This document shows positions 55,201 through 62,648 of a stretch of 64,000 nt of DNA, in pieces. The notes beneath the pieces are model-generated. The model searched no databases, was not told the DNA's origin, and saw nothing but the letters and a program-made list of their open reading frames with translations. How positions within the stretch are numbered: position 1 is the stretch's first letter; every line of letters starts with the position of its first letter. The DNA is taken from positions 62,001 through 126,000 of the forward strand of contig CAXAVJ010000001.1 of assembly GCA_963972065.1 (NCBI GenBank), given 5' to 3'. Both the position numbers and the translations under genes were made by a program. Source of the stretch: UBA1479 sp963972065. GTDB taxonomy: Bacteria > Pseudomonadota > Alphaproteobacteria > Rhodospirillales > Casp-alpha2.

Positions 55201-56477
55201 GCCCCCTTCATTCGGAGAATAACCTGCAAAAATCCCCCAAAGATTTTTGTGCTAAATTCCATATGAGGGAGGTAAACGCAGTACATAACTTGTTTTTTGG
55301 AATTAGATATTTTTGTTATGCGATTTATTATTTGATCAAAAATTTCTTTTGTGAAGTGGCTTTGGCTATTAAAGACAAATGCCTCTAATGTTATATCCCC
55401 CGAATCAGCCGCGGGAACGGAGTGCCCGCGCGAGGTAGGTGTGGGGATATGCATTAGTGGGCCAACATAATTTCTCTCTCCCAGCCTCGTTGTTGGCAAG
55501 CGGATAGAAATGATACTTCCCTTAATTTCACTAAGCCCAGAGAGCCACTGAACTTCCATGTCCCCCTGAGAAAAGTCGAGGCTGACTAATACGTCACTGA
55601 GTCGGACAATTATCTGTGCCCCGTAAGTTTCTGCGACTGCCTTAACGTTGAATAGTCCCGTTGCAATTTCGTCAGGGTATACATCACTGCTTTTAAAAAA
55701 TGCCTCAAGTAGGCGTTCTCTCTTATCCGGATTTGATGTGGCGTGGAACTCGAATGCGTAAAGTATCGAACCTACGGTGCGAGGAGCGTGCTTTCCGCCA
55801 ATGACCATATCTTGGAATTCGTCGGGGACATGTTCGCCTATCGTTTCAGCGATGTTCTTTTCGTTTGAATCTCCAACACAAATTTCAAGGAAACCTTTTC
55901 CAGAAAAATTTCGAAAAATCTTATGATCGTCCCTTGAAGAAGGACCTAGTTGAGAGATGCAATATTGGGCGAGATCACCCTTCCCATGGTCAAAACAATT
56001 TTCAATTAATTCTTTTAGAATTATCGACCTAAAGGTCGTTGTTTTTAAAAAATCTGGAGTGTTTTTTGATCTCAATAAATGTCGTGATATGTCCTCCACT
56101 TCTAGTTCATTTAAATAGGAATCAAGCTCTGATCTCTCGGAAAAAAGTTCATATGCAATGCCTTCGGAATCAGAAGAAGGGGTAATTCCTTCACCAGTTT
56201 TTATGATTCTGAAGTTATGCCTTTTCCAAGCATGGATAAGGTTTGTGTTATTTATAAAACTTAAAATCGAGCCGGGTGAGGTCGGTAAGGTAATTTCGAT
56301 TTCCACTCCGCAGTCTGCTGCGGTTAGCATCGCCATATTCAACGAACACAATGCCAATGTATCCGCCCATACAGTCCCGGACAGATCAATCTCTACAGAG
56401 CGGTCATTTTTTTGAATCTTCTTTATAAGCCCATCGACTGACGAAAAATTCGCGAATTTCGATGCCTTTAATTTCAT
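52278..56477 (-). CDS. giant STAS/GHKL/phosphoribosyltransferase/HATPase multidomain protein
   Basis: 1399 residues, no membrane spans. Residues 1-90 look STAS-like (VEIDLSGTVWADTLALCSL). Residues 150-330 are GHKL ATPase-like (ILKELIENCFDHG, N-box Glu156/Asn160; ICVGDSN). A PRTase-like module at about 574-665 has ILFFSDVICKGRNIT, and a second at about 798-910 has FCLDEGTGL and FWFVIPAFASGKTV, then CPSC at 917-920. A helical region follows. Residues 1236-1390 are a histidine-kinase-type ATPase (SEIIFNVLDN, KGGISRINDALLPFGGRLN) with a degenerate G1 box. It is coupled to the receiver-kinase gene, so signal transfer between the two is likely. Domain calls are by motif only. Confidence 0.78.
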   Translation of the reverse strand: MKLKASKFANFSSVDGLIKKIQKNDRSVEIDLSGTVWADTLALCSLNMAMLTAADCGVEIEITLPTSPGSILSFINNTNLIHAWKRHNFRIIKTGEGITPSSDSEGIAYELFSERSELDSYLNELEVEDISRHLLRSKNTPDFLKTTTFRSIILKELIENCFDHGKGDLAQYCISQLGPSSRDDHKIFRNFSGKGFLEICVGDSNEKNIAETIGEHVPDEFQDMVIGGKHAPRTVGSILYAFEFHATSNPDKRERLLEAFFKSSDVYPDEIATGLFNVKAVAETYGAQIIVRLSDVLVSLDFSQGDMEVQWLSGLSEIKGSIISIRLPTTRLGERNYVGPLMHIPTPTSRGHSVPAADSGDITLEAFVFNSQSHFTKEIFDQIINRITKISNSKKQVMYCVYLPHMEFSTKIFGGFLQVILRMKGAKSVVLVFEGSQYVKTARDEWAEISRKNETLADEFRFPGYSLLSGNPFDLCQFGIQIEGRSTDIIDGNIRHPSGEVLSSEFILSTCREKYIKEYITSPPTYHENGFFFIENTYYTQKFYETRRLLSTRHVRLVFGSWLLEKVKALSPKIVFVNAHYLLDFFETTLGVLGDQCPIISHLTSKNTASSLVEASSACIDGGTILFFSDVICKGRNITKFFQMYARPEAASILCLVDSHSDKFHDYFNVPTQEKSHDIKLQSIHQDDLQIVDQRPPHARRENVFVVDPQTNSPTRYFSQTKDDSAALIGRMPLEELLERAAGADALYVGHFTKNEKHFNYFLHFPNLIKEMSSELMAWLKEDFLEFSVQKGATKDINIFCLDEGTGLINIVELFAREENLRTPQLVLKDDLFAPPVTPEGEIFWFVIPAFASGKTVRWCMEFAGDKAKQIVVSTVIARTDPRSLVFFSKIGAYGQASCRITFFSSFPLVSYDAANCPSCALSIRLNDQLKNCEREFPILARAVEDIIAEFKAVDVQSVNLFGDLTKVPERPDREAYFFSLLKNATTSPELVDTLRVATEDGDCLPCLTIGVGRGVSNEAEIGQIRRILQVSEHLQKVVESRLSQGLPDSNNLYLELRGLLILFPEQVNAQFIKSVINEHYNNKQLIISSIIEVILASTKLWDILTVDSDRVSTELRPLFVEARKYTATRVISTGLEALGNLRGLLIRSHGWQNNLGFIETACGKECSVDELKPLLDRFNKEGYQKAEELFSKFQNSAIWQKLPREIMKGLSEGWETLVATARKIQNVYSLFDVDHASLRDVLTELRKAQRRFVKSIDNLAVRPAKCSQMIDELAKVLGIERSDVSLKLSPDCPSLASTDGILSEIIFNVLDNFAVHTDTGTKIEFEFKRADESFVVLEIRQNAPWTNKRIKGGISRINDALLPFGGRLNIDAGEASGNPKVNIWIPCWPQENVLESKK

Positions 56478-56616
56478 TCAAAATATCCCAATTAAAACTC
56501 TCACATTTGATGATGTTGCACTTATTGGTAAAAATCTCAACATTTCCCCCCTTAATTGATGAAATATAAGGTTGTTCATTGATAGATTTCATCGCTGTGA
56601 AAAACGAACTGTCCAC
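56404..56616 (-). CDS. small ORF overlapping the start of the giant gene
   Basis: 70 residues from a GTG at 56616, or 62 from an ATG at 56592. It overlaps the giant gene by 74 bp in another frame. The sequence (ISSIKGGNVEIFTNKCNIIK and KGIEIREFFVSRWAYKEDS) looks like a plausible small alpha/beta protein. It may be a real first cistron or a chance frame. No family is recognised. Confidence 0.4.
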   Translation of the reverse strand: MDSSFFTAMKSINEQPYISSIKGGNVEIFTNKCNIIKCESFNWDILNEIKGIEIREFFVSRWAYKEDSKK

Positions 56617-56772
56617 GAACTTCGGAATTAGCGAAGAGCATTTTATTCTGTGTCCAAAACGTACCGTGCCTATACAGTCTTACCTGGCCTTATTTGGCGC
56701 AAAACGGGCACGATGTTGCGACAGCGCCCAAACAAGTCATTGATAATAAATGCGTTTAGGCTGAATTACCCC

Positions 56773-56819
56773 CATTCGTAATGCGGGGGTCGGGTGTTCG
56801 AGTCACCCAGGCGGCACCA
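56773..56819 (+). repeat. right attachment repeat (attR)
   Basis: 47 bp repeating the 3' part of tRNA-Thr from the anticodon arm to CCA, with G instead of A at 56786. The 5' half of a tRNA is absent, so it is an att site and not a gene. Confidence 0.93.
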
Positions 56820-56914
56820 CTTCCCCTATTTCACGATTAAAGAGTGTCATGTGCCGGCCCGTCACCGGGCATCGCGGCCCTGTGCGCGGGCGCTTCCCGC
56901 CGGGAAAAAGAAAA

Positions 56915-56944
56915 CCGGCCCGCGAGGAGCGGGCCGGCGAGTTT
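56915..56944 (+). terminator. terminator, probably of the original tRNA-Thr transcription unit
   Basis: CCGGCCCGC / GCGGGCCGG (56915-56923, 56929-56937) with loop GAGGA, followed by GAGTTTT. It lies about 95 bp after the right att site, so before integration it followed the tRNA gene. An A-rich stretch on the left allows reverse use. Confidence 0.65.
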
Positions 56945-57109
56945 TAACAGGGAGGCTGCCGAGGCATCCGGGGAGGGAGGGGAGAGGGACACCCCGACAA
57001 TGACCATAACCTAGCGGGCAGGTCGGTCTGATTCAGTGACCAAAGTCACATTCAAAAAAAATAATTTAAGGGGGGCGGCAGCGGCCTGAGCGCGGATGCG
57101 CCGGGCGCG

Positions 57110-57316
57110 TCAGTGTTCTTGGAGCTGACGGTAGAAGTTGCGATCCAGCAGCACGGCCTCGGACAGGGTGCGGCGGCGGTTTTGGGAATCTTCGCGGACC
57201 AGAACGTAATGAGGAACGGGCGTGCGTTCGCTGCCGTTGGCGGCGACGACCCAGACCATGCGGGGTTCGTCCACCTTCACGAAACGGGCGCCTAGGTCGA
57301 TGCGACGCTTCTTCAT
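57110..57316 (-). CDS. small conserved protein of unknown function
   Basis: 68 residues from MKKRRIDLGARFVKVDEPRM at 57316; 19 more open codons upstream are Arg-rich and unlikely. The pattern of FVKV, MVWVVAANGSERTPVPHYVL and RTLSEAVLLD with a basic start resembles small all-beta proteins common in Rhodospirillales. No function is known to me. It stands alone in its region. Confidence 0.65.
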   Translation of the reverse strand: MKKRRIDLGARFVKVDEPRMVWVVAANGSERTPVPHYVLVREDSQNRRRTLSEAVLLDRNFYRQLQEH

Positions 57317-57406
57317 TCTTCTTCGGTTTCTTGGTCTTCTATGGGGTGACAGGGGGAGAGCACTTAGTCGCACTACGTAACGCGGCGGTCACCTGCTTTT
57401 CAAACT

Positions 57407-57425
57407 AAAAATCGGCCCGAAGGGC
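57407..57425 (-). terminator. weak intrinsic terminator candidate
   Basis: On the minus strand GCCC-TTC-GGGC is followed by CGATTTTTAG, 33 bases after the stop at 57458. The stem is only 4 bp, so support is modest. Confidence 0.35.
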
Positions 57426-57457
57426 GAAAAAAAGACTTGCCTGATGAACGGCGATGG

Positions 57458-58192
57458 TTAGGCGCGGAGATTGACCAGCCGCCCGCGCACCGCGCCCTCG
57501 AACAAACCCTCGGTACCGATCTGAATGAAGGACTGGGCGGTGCCGCCACGGAACTCCAGCGTGCCGCCGAGGGCGGTCAGGCTGGACAGGCGGCTTTCCG
57601 CCGTGCGAAGGGCGAGGCGCACGCGGACCCGGGCCGCCGTCGCCTCATCCTGGGTCAGGGCGCTGATCCCGGCAAGGTCCAGGCCCGTGCTGTCGAGCGG
57701 CTGGGCGCGCACGGTGATGCGGCCGCCGAATTCCGTGGTCTGGATGGTCACGGGGCCCTGGTCGCTGGAAATCAGGTTGATGCGGCCCGTCGCCGCGCGC
57801 GCGGCGAGGCGGTCGATGGCGTCCAGCGCGCGCCCGGCGGCGACGGTGATGTTCAGCCGCGACACCCGTGTCTCGTCGAGGCGGAGTTCCGTGCGGGGCG
57901 ACACCAGTCCGCCGTTGATGGCTGTCGACAACTGGCCTTCCAAGGCGCGGAGCTGATCGACGATCCGTGCACCCGCGGCCGTGGCGCGGCCGACGGCGGC
58001 GGCGGCATCGGTCGCGCGCAGAGTGATGCCCCGGCGCGGGTCGAGGGACAGGCCAAGGGAATCGGGGGGCGGGCGCGACGGCGTCGGCGCGGCCGTTCGC
58101 TCAAAGGTAAGCGCGCTGCGCGCACGGTCGACCGCCAGGGCGCTTGACAGGTTCAACTGGGTGGCGACGGCGGCGTTGATGTCCGTGGCCAT
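57458..58192 (-). CDS. unknown Ala/Arg-rich protein
   Basis: 244 residues, no signal peptide or membrane span. It begins MATDINAAVATQLNLSSAL, has a disordered Pro-rich part near 35-48, and then helical segments (AGARIVDQLRALEGQLSTAI; RVRLALRTAESRLSSLTALG) around a middle with beta potential (GPVTIQTTEFGGRITVRAQP). The helical ends give a distant flagellin- or hook-protein-like impression, but no motif confirms it. It is coding by codon bias and length. The function is unknown. Confidence 0.65.
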   Translation of the reverse strand: MATDINAAVATQLNLSSALAVDRARSALTFERTAAPTPSRPPPDSLGLSLDPRRGITLRATDAAAAVGRATAAGARIVDQLRALEGQLSTAINGGLVSPRTELRLDETRVSRLNITVAAGRALDAIDRLAARAATGRINLISSDQGPVTIQTTEFGGRITVRAQPLDSTGLDLAGISALTQDEATAARVRVRLALRTAESRLSSLTALGGTLEFRGGTAQSFIQIGTEGLFEGAVRGRLVNLRA

Positions 58193-58880
58193 GGACGTTC
58201 CCGGGAGCCGCCCCCCGAGGGGCGGTCCATTCTGGCGGCCGCGGTCCGTTCTGTACGCGGTCCGGGATGACGCGGAACGGCCCGGTCCTCGGGCCGTCCT
58301 GGGCTTCAGTCGACGGCTTCAGTGGGCCGTTAGTCTAGCAACAGGGCGGCGTGCCGCCAACCATCACGGCGCCCGGTGTCGCGGTGGAACCTCAGATAAT
58401 GCCTCTAACATCCTGAATTTTAATGGTTAACAAGATCGGCGGCGGGATTGCGAATCGGGCCGGCCTACTGCGTCGGTAGTTGTCTTGGGCGTGATTCCGC
58501 CACTGGTGCGGAACGATTTTGTCTCCCCACGGGCTGTTTTCACCGTGTCGAACAGGCGGCGGGGACATTCGACAGGTGTTCAACGCCGCCGCCTGCTTAC
58601 ATGCGAAGCCTTGGATTATCAGAACGTTAACCAATTTCCCTCAACAATAACCTTGGATTTGGATGCGATCTCGTTGATGCACAAGACCCCGATCGATGAA
58701 AATGGTCCCGCTTAACAACGATAGCAGTTGCACGAGGCCGGCGAGCGGGTAAATTCATTGCATCACGGGTATGGACCGGCTTGGCCGGACGGCCTTCCGG
58801 CGTCTGCGGAGATCCCGGCGCGGGCCGGGACGACAGACCGGAGGGATGACGCCGGTAGCGAACAGGCATGGGGCAAGGCA
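58193..58880. other. 688-bp intergenic region
   Basis: This is the divergent gap between the unknown protein and the J-domain gene. Short frames (for example 58485-58715) lack starts with ribosome binding sites and family likeness. A lower-GC patch near 58380-58740 probably carries the two promoters. No RNA gene or clear repeat is seen. Confidence 0.4.
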
Positions 58881-59540
58881 ATGACCCAGGACATTAAAAA
58901 ACATTCCTATACCATTCCATGTGCGTCCACGTTCCGTGACGCGGTCATGGATCTGGCGGCCAAACGGCGGGTCAACGTGGGAGATCTGGCGCGTTCGGTC
59001 TTGCTGGTCGTTCCGCAAAGCGTCATCGATGAGTTTCCCGATCCGGGCGAGCCGGATCAGCACGACCGCGAAACGGTCATTCTCAAATCCGGCACGGCCA
59101 AGGGTCGGCCGTGGCGGCGTAAGCCGCGCCTGCAGGTGCGCATGGCGCCCGGCTTCGAGGTCGAATTCATGCGTCGCGCCCTGGCCATCGCCCTGGCCCT
59201 GGATCACGGAGAAACCCGCGTGCTTCTGCATTCCGAGGAAGCCCCGCCGGCGCCGCCGGAAGCAACCGGGCGGGAGGTCGTCGATCCCGAAGAGATCGTT
59301 CGCCTGCGCACCATCGTTTCGGTGCTTTCCTTCGACCCCTTGAACGACGGCGTGCGCTCGCGCGAGGATGCGCTATACGTCCTCGGCTTTCCCCCGGGGC
59401 GCATCCCCGACGGCGAGACGTTGCGCGCGCGGTTCCGCATGCTGGCGACCATCCACCATCCGGACAGCCCCCATGGCGACCACCGGCGCATGAGCCAGCT
59501 CAACAGCGCCATGGATATCCTGAAGCGCGGCGCGGCCTGA
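58881..59540 (+). CDS. J-domain-containing protein
   Basis: 219 residues from MTQDIKKHSYTIPCAS at 58881; the frame is open 51 codons upstream but that part is unlikely. The N-terminal half (TFRDAVMDLAAKRRVNVGDL) and middle (RKPRLQVRMAPGFEVEFMRR) are not a known family. The C-terminal 60 residues form a DnaJ-like domain: YVLGFPPGRIPDGETLRARF, then TIHHPDSPHGDHRRMSQLN with the HPD tripeptide. It probably recruits DnaK to a specific client. It has no Gly/Phe or zinc-finger region. Confidence 0.8.
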   Translation: MTQDIKKHSYTIPCASTFRDAVMDLAAKRRVNVGDLARSVLLVVPQSVIDEFPDPGEPDQHDRETVILKSGTAKGRPWRRKPRLQVRMAPGFEVEFMRRALAIALALDHGETRVLLHSEEAPPAPPEATGREVVDPEEIVRLRTIVSVLSFDPLNDGVRSREDALYVLGFPPGRIPDGETLRARFRMLATIHHPDSPHGDHRRMSQLNSAMDILKRGAA

Positions 59541-59746
59541 GCCGCGAATCCGGCCGACGAGGGGCCGGGCGCATAACCGGTGCGCTTGCGGAATGAAAAC
59601 CGCTGTCCTCTCGGCCTGAATCGAATGGTCGACGCGCCATTTTTTCTTGAGGCGGTCCGGTCGTTATGGCCTCATGCCGGCCAAGGACGACACAGTCCGC
59701 CCCTGCCGCCCGGCAGCGGCGGACCAACGACATTCAGGACAAGATC

Positions 59747-60487
59747 ATGCGACTAAAAGACAAGGTGGCGCTGGTAACGGGCGCCGGATCAGGCTTTGGC
59801 GAAGGTATCGCCCACCGTTTCGCCGAGGAAGGGGCGCGGGTCGTCGTCGCCGATATCGACGGGGCGGCGGCCGAGCGGGTGGCCAAGGACATCCAGGCAC
59901 GGTCGTTCCAGTGCGATGTTTCGAACAGCGATCAGGTCAAGGCCATGGTTGAGGCCACCGTCGGCTGGCACGGCCGCCTCGACATCCTGGTCAACAACGC
60001 CGGCATCGCGCAGAAGCGAGGTCCCATGCTGGATGTCAGCGAGGCCGACTTCGACCGAATCTATGCCGTCAACGTGAAGAGCATCTATCTCGCGGCCGTC
60101 CATGCCGTGCCGCAAATGCGGGCCCAGGGCGGCGGCGTGATTCTGAATACGGCCTCGACCGCCGGCGTGCGCCCGCGCCCGGGCCTGACCTGGTACAACG
60201 GATCGAAGGGGGCGGTGATCACCCTGACCAAGTCCATGGCCGGGGAACTGGCGGCGGACAAGATCAGGGTCTGCGCGCTCAACCCCGTTCTGGGGGCGAC
60301 GGGGCTGACCGCCGATTTCATGGGCGGCGACAGCCCGGATTTGCGCGCCCAGTTCAATACCACCATTCCGCTGGGCCGCATGTCGACACCCCAGGACGTC
60401 GCCAACGCGGCCCTGTTCCTGGCCTCGGACGAGGCTGAATTCCTGACCGGCGTGTGCCTGGAAGTCGACGGCGGGCGCTGCATCTAG
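59747..60487 (+). CDS. SDR family oxidoreductase (FabG-like)
   Basis: 246 residues from MRLKDKVALVTGAGSGFG at 59747; the frame from 59666 adds an atypical head. VTGAGSGFGEGIAHRFAEEG, LVNNAGIAQKRGPM, LNTASTAGVRP (Ser), WYNGSKGAVITLTKSMA (Tyr, Lys) and FLTGVCLEVDGGRCI complete the family. It is followed at 43 bp by a D-2-hydroxyacid dehydrogenase, so the two may act in one catabolic route. The substrate is unknown. Confidence 0.87.
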   Translation: MRLKDKVALVTGAGSGFGEGIAHRFAEEGARVVVADIDGAAAERVAKDIQARSFQCDVSNSDQVKAMVEATVGWHGRLDILVNNAGIAQKRGPMLDVSEADFDRIYAVNVKSIYLAAVHAVPQMRAQGGGVILNTASTAGVRPRPGLTWYNGSKGAVITLTKSMAGELAADKIRVCALNPVLGATGLTADFMGGDSPDLRAQFNTTIPLGRMSTPQDVANAALFLASDEAEFLTGVCLEVDGGRCI

Positions 60488-60530
60488 GCATCCACGGCCG
60501 GCACAACCACAAACGGGGGAGGACCCATCC

Positions 60531-61508
60531 ATGCCCAACAACAAACCGCGCCTGCTGGTCGCCCGCATCTTCCCGCAAGACGTCATGGACCGTGCCGCCC
60601 GCGACTATGACTGCATCGTCAATTCCGAGGACGCCAACTGGTCCGGGAACGACGTGATCGCCCGCGCCGGCGACGTCGATGCGATCCTGACGTCCGCGCG
60701 CACCAAATATCCGGCCGAGGTCATCCAGGGCCTGCCGGCGAACGTGCGCATGCTGGCGACCTTTTCCGTGGGCTATGAGCATATCGACCTCGACGCTGCC
60801 AAGGCGCGGGGGCTGGTCGTCTCCAACACGCCGGACGTGCTGACCGAGGCCGTGGCCGATATCACCATCCTGTTGCTGCTGGCGGCCTCGCGCCGGGCGC
60901 GCGAAGCCTTCGAGATGATTTCCGGCGACAATTGGCTGAACATCGGCGGCTGGAAACCGACCCAGTTCCTCGGCACCGGCGCCCAGGGCAAGGTCCTGGG
61001 GATCCTGGGCATGGGCCGCATCGGCCGCGCGGCGGCGGCCCGGGCGCGGGCCATGGGCATGACGATCCACTATCATAACCGCTCGCGCCTCACGCCCGAC
61101 CTGGAACAGGGGGCGGTCTACCACGACACGCCGCAGTCGCTGTTGAAGGTTTCGCAGTTCCTGTCGATCCATTGCGAATCGACGCCGGAAACCCGCCATC
61201 TGATCAACACCGACGGCATCGCCCTGATGCCCGAGGGTGCTGTCATCGTGAACACGGCCAGGGGCGACATCATCGACGACGACGCGCTTATTCCGGCGCT
61301 GGAATCCGGGCGCATTGCCGCTGCGGGGCTCGACGTGTTCGCGGGCGAACCGGACGTGGACAAGCGCTACTTCACCACCAAGAACGCGTTCATCCTGCCG
61401 CATATCGGCAGTGCGACGGTGGAAACGCGCAACGCCATGGGCTTCCGCGCGCTGGACAATCTGGACGCCTTTTTCAGGGGCGACGCGCCGGTCGACCGCC
61501 TAGCCTGA
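60531..61508 (+). CDS. D-2-hydroxyacid dehydrogenase (glyoxylate/hydroxypyruvate reductase-like)
   Basis: 325 residues. The substrate domain has TFSVGYEHIDLDAAKARGL and VSNTPDVLTEAVAD. The NAD(P) loop is VLGILGMGRIGRAAA with catalytic Arg in NTARGDIIDDDAL, Glu in GLDVFAGEP and His in ILPHIGSAT. It resembles D-glycerate dehydrogenase (GyaR type). It is in one unit with the SDR and ends at a terminator at 61535. Confidence 0.9.
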   Translation: MPNNKPRLLVARIFPQDVMDRAARDYDCIVNSEDANWSGNDVIARAGDVDAILTSARTKYPAEVIQGLPANVRMLATFSVGYEHIDLDAAKARGLVVSNTPDVLTEAVADITILLLLAASRRAREAFEMISGDNWLNIGGWKPTQFLGTGAQGKVLGILGMGRIGRAAAARARAMGMTIHYHNRSRLTPDLEQGAVYHDTPQSLLKVSQFLSIHCESTPETRHLINTDGIALMPEGAVIVNTARGDIIDDDALIPALESGRIAAAGLDVFAGEPDVDKRYFTTKNAFILPHIGSATVETRNAMGFRALDNLDAFFRGDAPVDRLA

Positions 61509-61534
61509 TTTCCCCTCTTTGATGGGTGTCACGC

Positions 61535-61558
61535 GGGGGACTTCTCCCCCTTTCTTCT
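61535..61558 (+). terminator. rho-independent terminator
   Basis: GGGGGA-CTTC-TCCCCC followed by TTTCTTCT, 27 bp after the 2-hydroxyacid dehydrogenase stop. Confidence 0.7.
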
Positions 61559-61603
61559 CATCGTCTCTGTGTCTCAGAGGGTTTTGAACCACAGAGACGG
61601 TGA
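61558..61603. repeat. 14-bp inverted repeat
   Basis: TCATCGTCTCTGTG (61558-61571) and CACAGAGACGGTGA (61590-61603) are complementary at 13 of 14 positions around an 18-nt loop. It lies between two terminators, outside any gene, and resembles dispersed intergenic repeats of CAGAGAC type. Function unknown. Confidence 0.7.
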
Positions 61604-61670
61604 GGCAGTGAGAGGGGGTTTGAGTATCTCCACGCCTGCGGCCCGGACGGGAAATGGCGGGCCAGACATG

Positions 61671-61706
61671 AAAAACCGCCCAGGGCTTGCGCCGCCGGGC
61701 GGTTTT
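61671..61706. terminator. bidirectional terminator
   Basis: AAAACCGCCC (61672-61681) pairs with GGGCGGTTTT (61697-61706), giving T runs in both directions. It ends the Bax inhibitor-1 gene on the minus strand and backs up the plus-strand terminator at 61535. Confidence 0.8.
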
Positions 61707-61737
61707 CTTGTTTCCCCAGGGGAGGAAGGGGGCTCGG

Positions 61738-62472
61738 CTACTCGCGGTTGCCGAAGAACTGCAACATGAAGATGAACATGTTGATGAAGTCCAGGTAGAG
61801 CGTCAAAGCGCCCATGATGGCCTTCTTCTCGTGCACTTCCGAATGATCACCTTCGGCGTAGATCGCCTTGATCCGCTGCGTGTCGTAAGCGGTCAGGCCG
61901 GCGAAGATCAGCACGCCCAGGATCGAGATCACGAAGTGCAGGCCGCTCGACGCGAGGAAGATGTTGACGACCGAGGCGATCAGGATGCCGATCAGGCCCA
62001 TGACCAGGAAGGTGCCCATGCCGGACAGATCCTTCTTGGTTGTATAGCCGTAGAGCGACAGGCCCGCGAAGGCAGCCGAGGTGATGAAGAACACCCGGAC
62101 GATGCTTTCGCCGGTGAAGGCAAGGAAGATGTAGCTGAGCGACAGGCCCATCAGTCCGGCATAGACCCAGAACAGGGTCTGCGCCGTCGCGGCCTTCATG
62201 CTGTGGATGCGCGCCGACAGGAAGAACACGAAGCCGAGCGGTGCCAACATGACGACCCAGCGCAGCGCCGTGCCGTGAATCGCATTCATCAGTTCGCCCG
62301 AGGTCGAGGCGGCGAAGGCCACCGCACCCGTGAGCGCCAGACCGATGCACATGTAGTTGTAGACGCGCAGCATGTAGCTGCGCAGGCCGACGTCGATGCC
62401 GGCGGCAGCGGCCTGCGCATGGTCCATGCGCCCGGTCTGCAGCCGGAACCTATCGTTCTGACCCATAGCCAT
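61738..62472 (-). CDS. Bax inhibitor-1/YccA family membrane protein
   Basis: 244 residues with seven hydrophobic spans (for example YNYMCIGLALTGAVAFAAS, ILIASVVNIFLASSGLHFVI). FAGLTAYDTQRIKAIY near the C-terminus is the family signature, with the Asp of the Ca2+/proton-sensing pair. BI-1 proteins modulate membrane proteostasis or act as pH-sensitive leak channels; YccA-type members bind FtsH. It is transcribed alone. Confidence 0.92.
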   Translation of the reverse strand: MAMGQNDRFRLQTGRMDHAQAAAAGIDVGLRSYMLRVYNYMCIGLALTGAVAFAASTSGELMNAIHGTALRWVVMLAPLGFVFFLSARIHSMKAATAQTLFWVYAGLMGLSLSYIFLAFTGESIVRVFFITSAAFAGLSLYGYTTKKDLSGMGTFLVMGLIGILIASVVNIFLASSGLHFVISILGVLIFAGLTAYDTQRIKAIYAEGDHSEVHEKKAIMGALTLYLDFINMFIFMLQFFGNRE

Positions 62473-62648
62473 TGATGTTCTCCTTTTACACTTCCCTAAT
62501 CGGGTGGCCGTCCTTGTGACATTGGCGGCCCTGCCCGGTGAAACCTGTGAATTTCCCTATGCCTAATATGGCAGCGAATACCGGAAATTCAACTGTTACC
62601 GGGGGCGTCACACAGGTTTTACGTACGATTTCGGCGCCGACGTTTCCG

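Larger units (their letters stand above)
45367..56819. mobile_element. integrative element inserted in tRNA-Thr(CGT)
   Basis: About 11.4 kb bounded by 47-bp direct repeats of the tRNA 3' end. Contents from left to right are a tyrosine integrase, an excisionase-like protein, a palindrome-rich noncoding zone, an IS1595-family transposon with a Panacea toxin-antitoxin-like pair, and an AT-rich two-gene STAS/GHKL/PRTase and REC-kinase operon. There are no structural phage or conjugation genes, so it looks like a genomic island or satellite that depends on others for transfer. Base composition of the right half is clearly lower in GC than the host. Confidence 0.9.

Noticed and set aside
56773..56819. 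A second tRNA-Thr gene at the right end of the island
   Set aside because: Only the 3' part from the anticodon arm to CCA is present. The 5' acceptor strand and D arm are missing, so it is an att copy.
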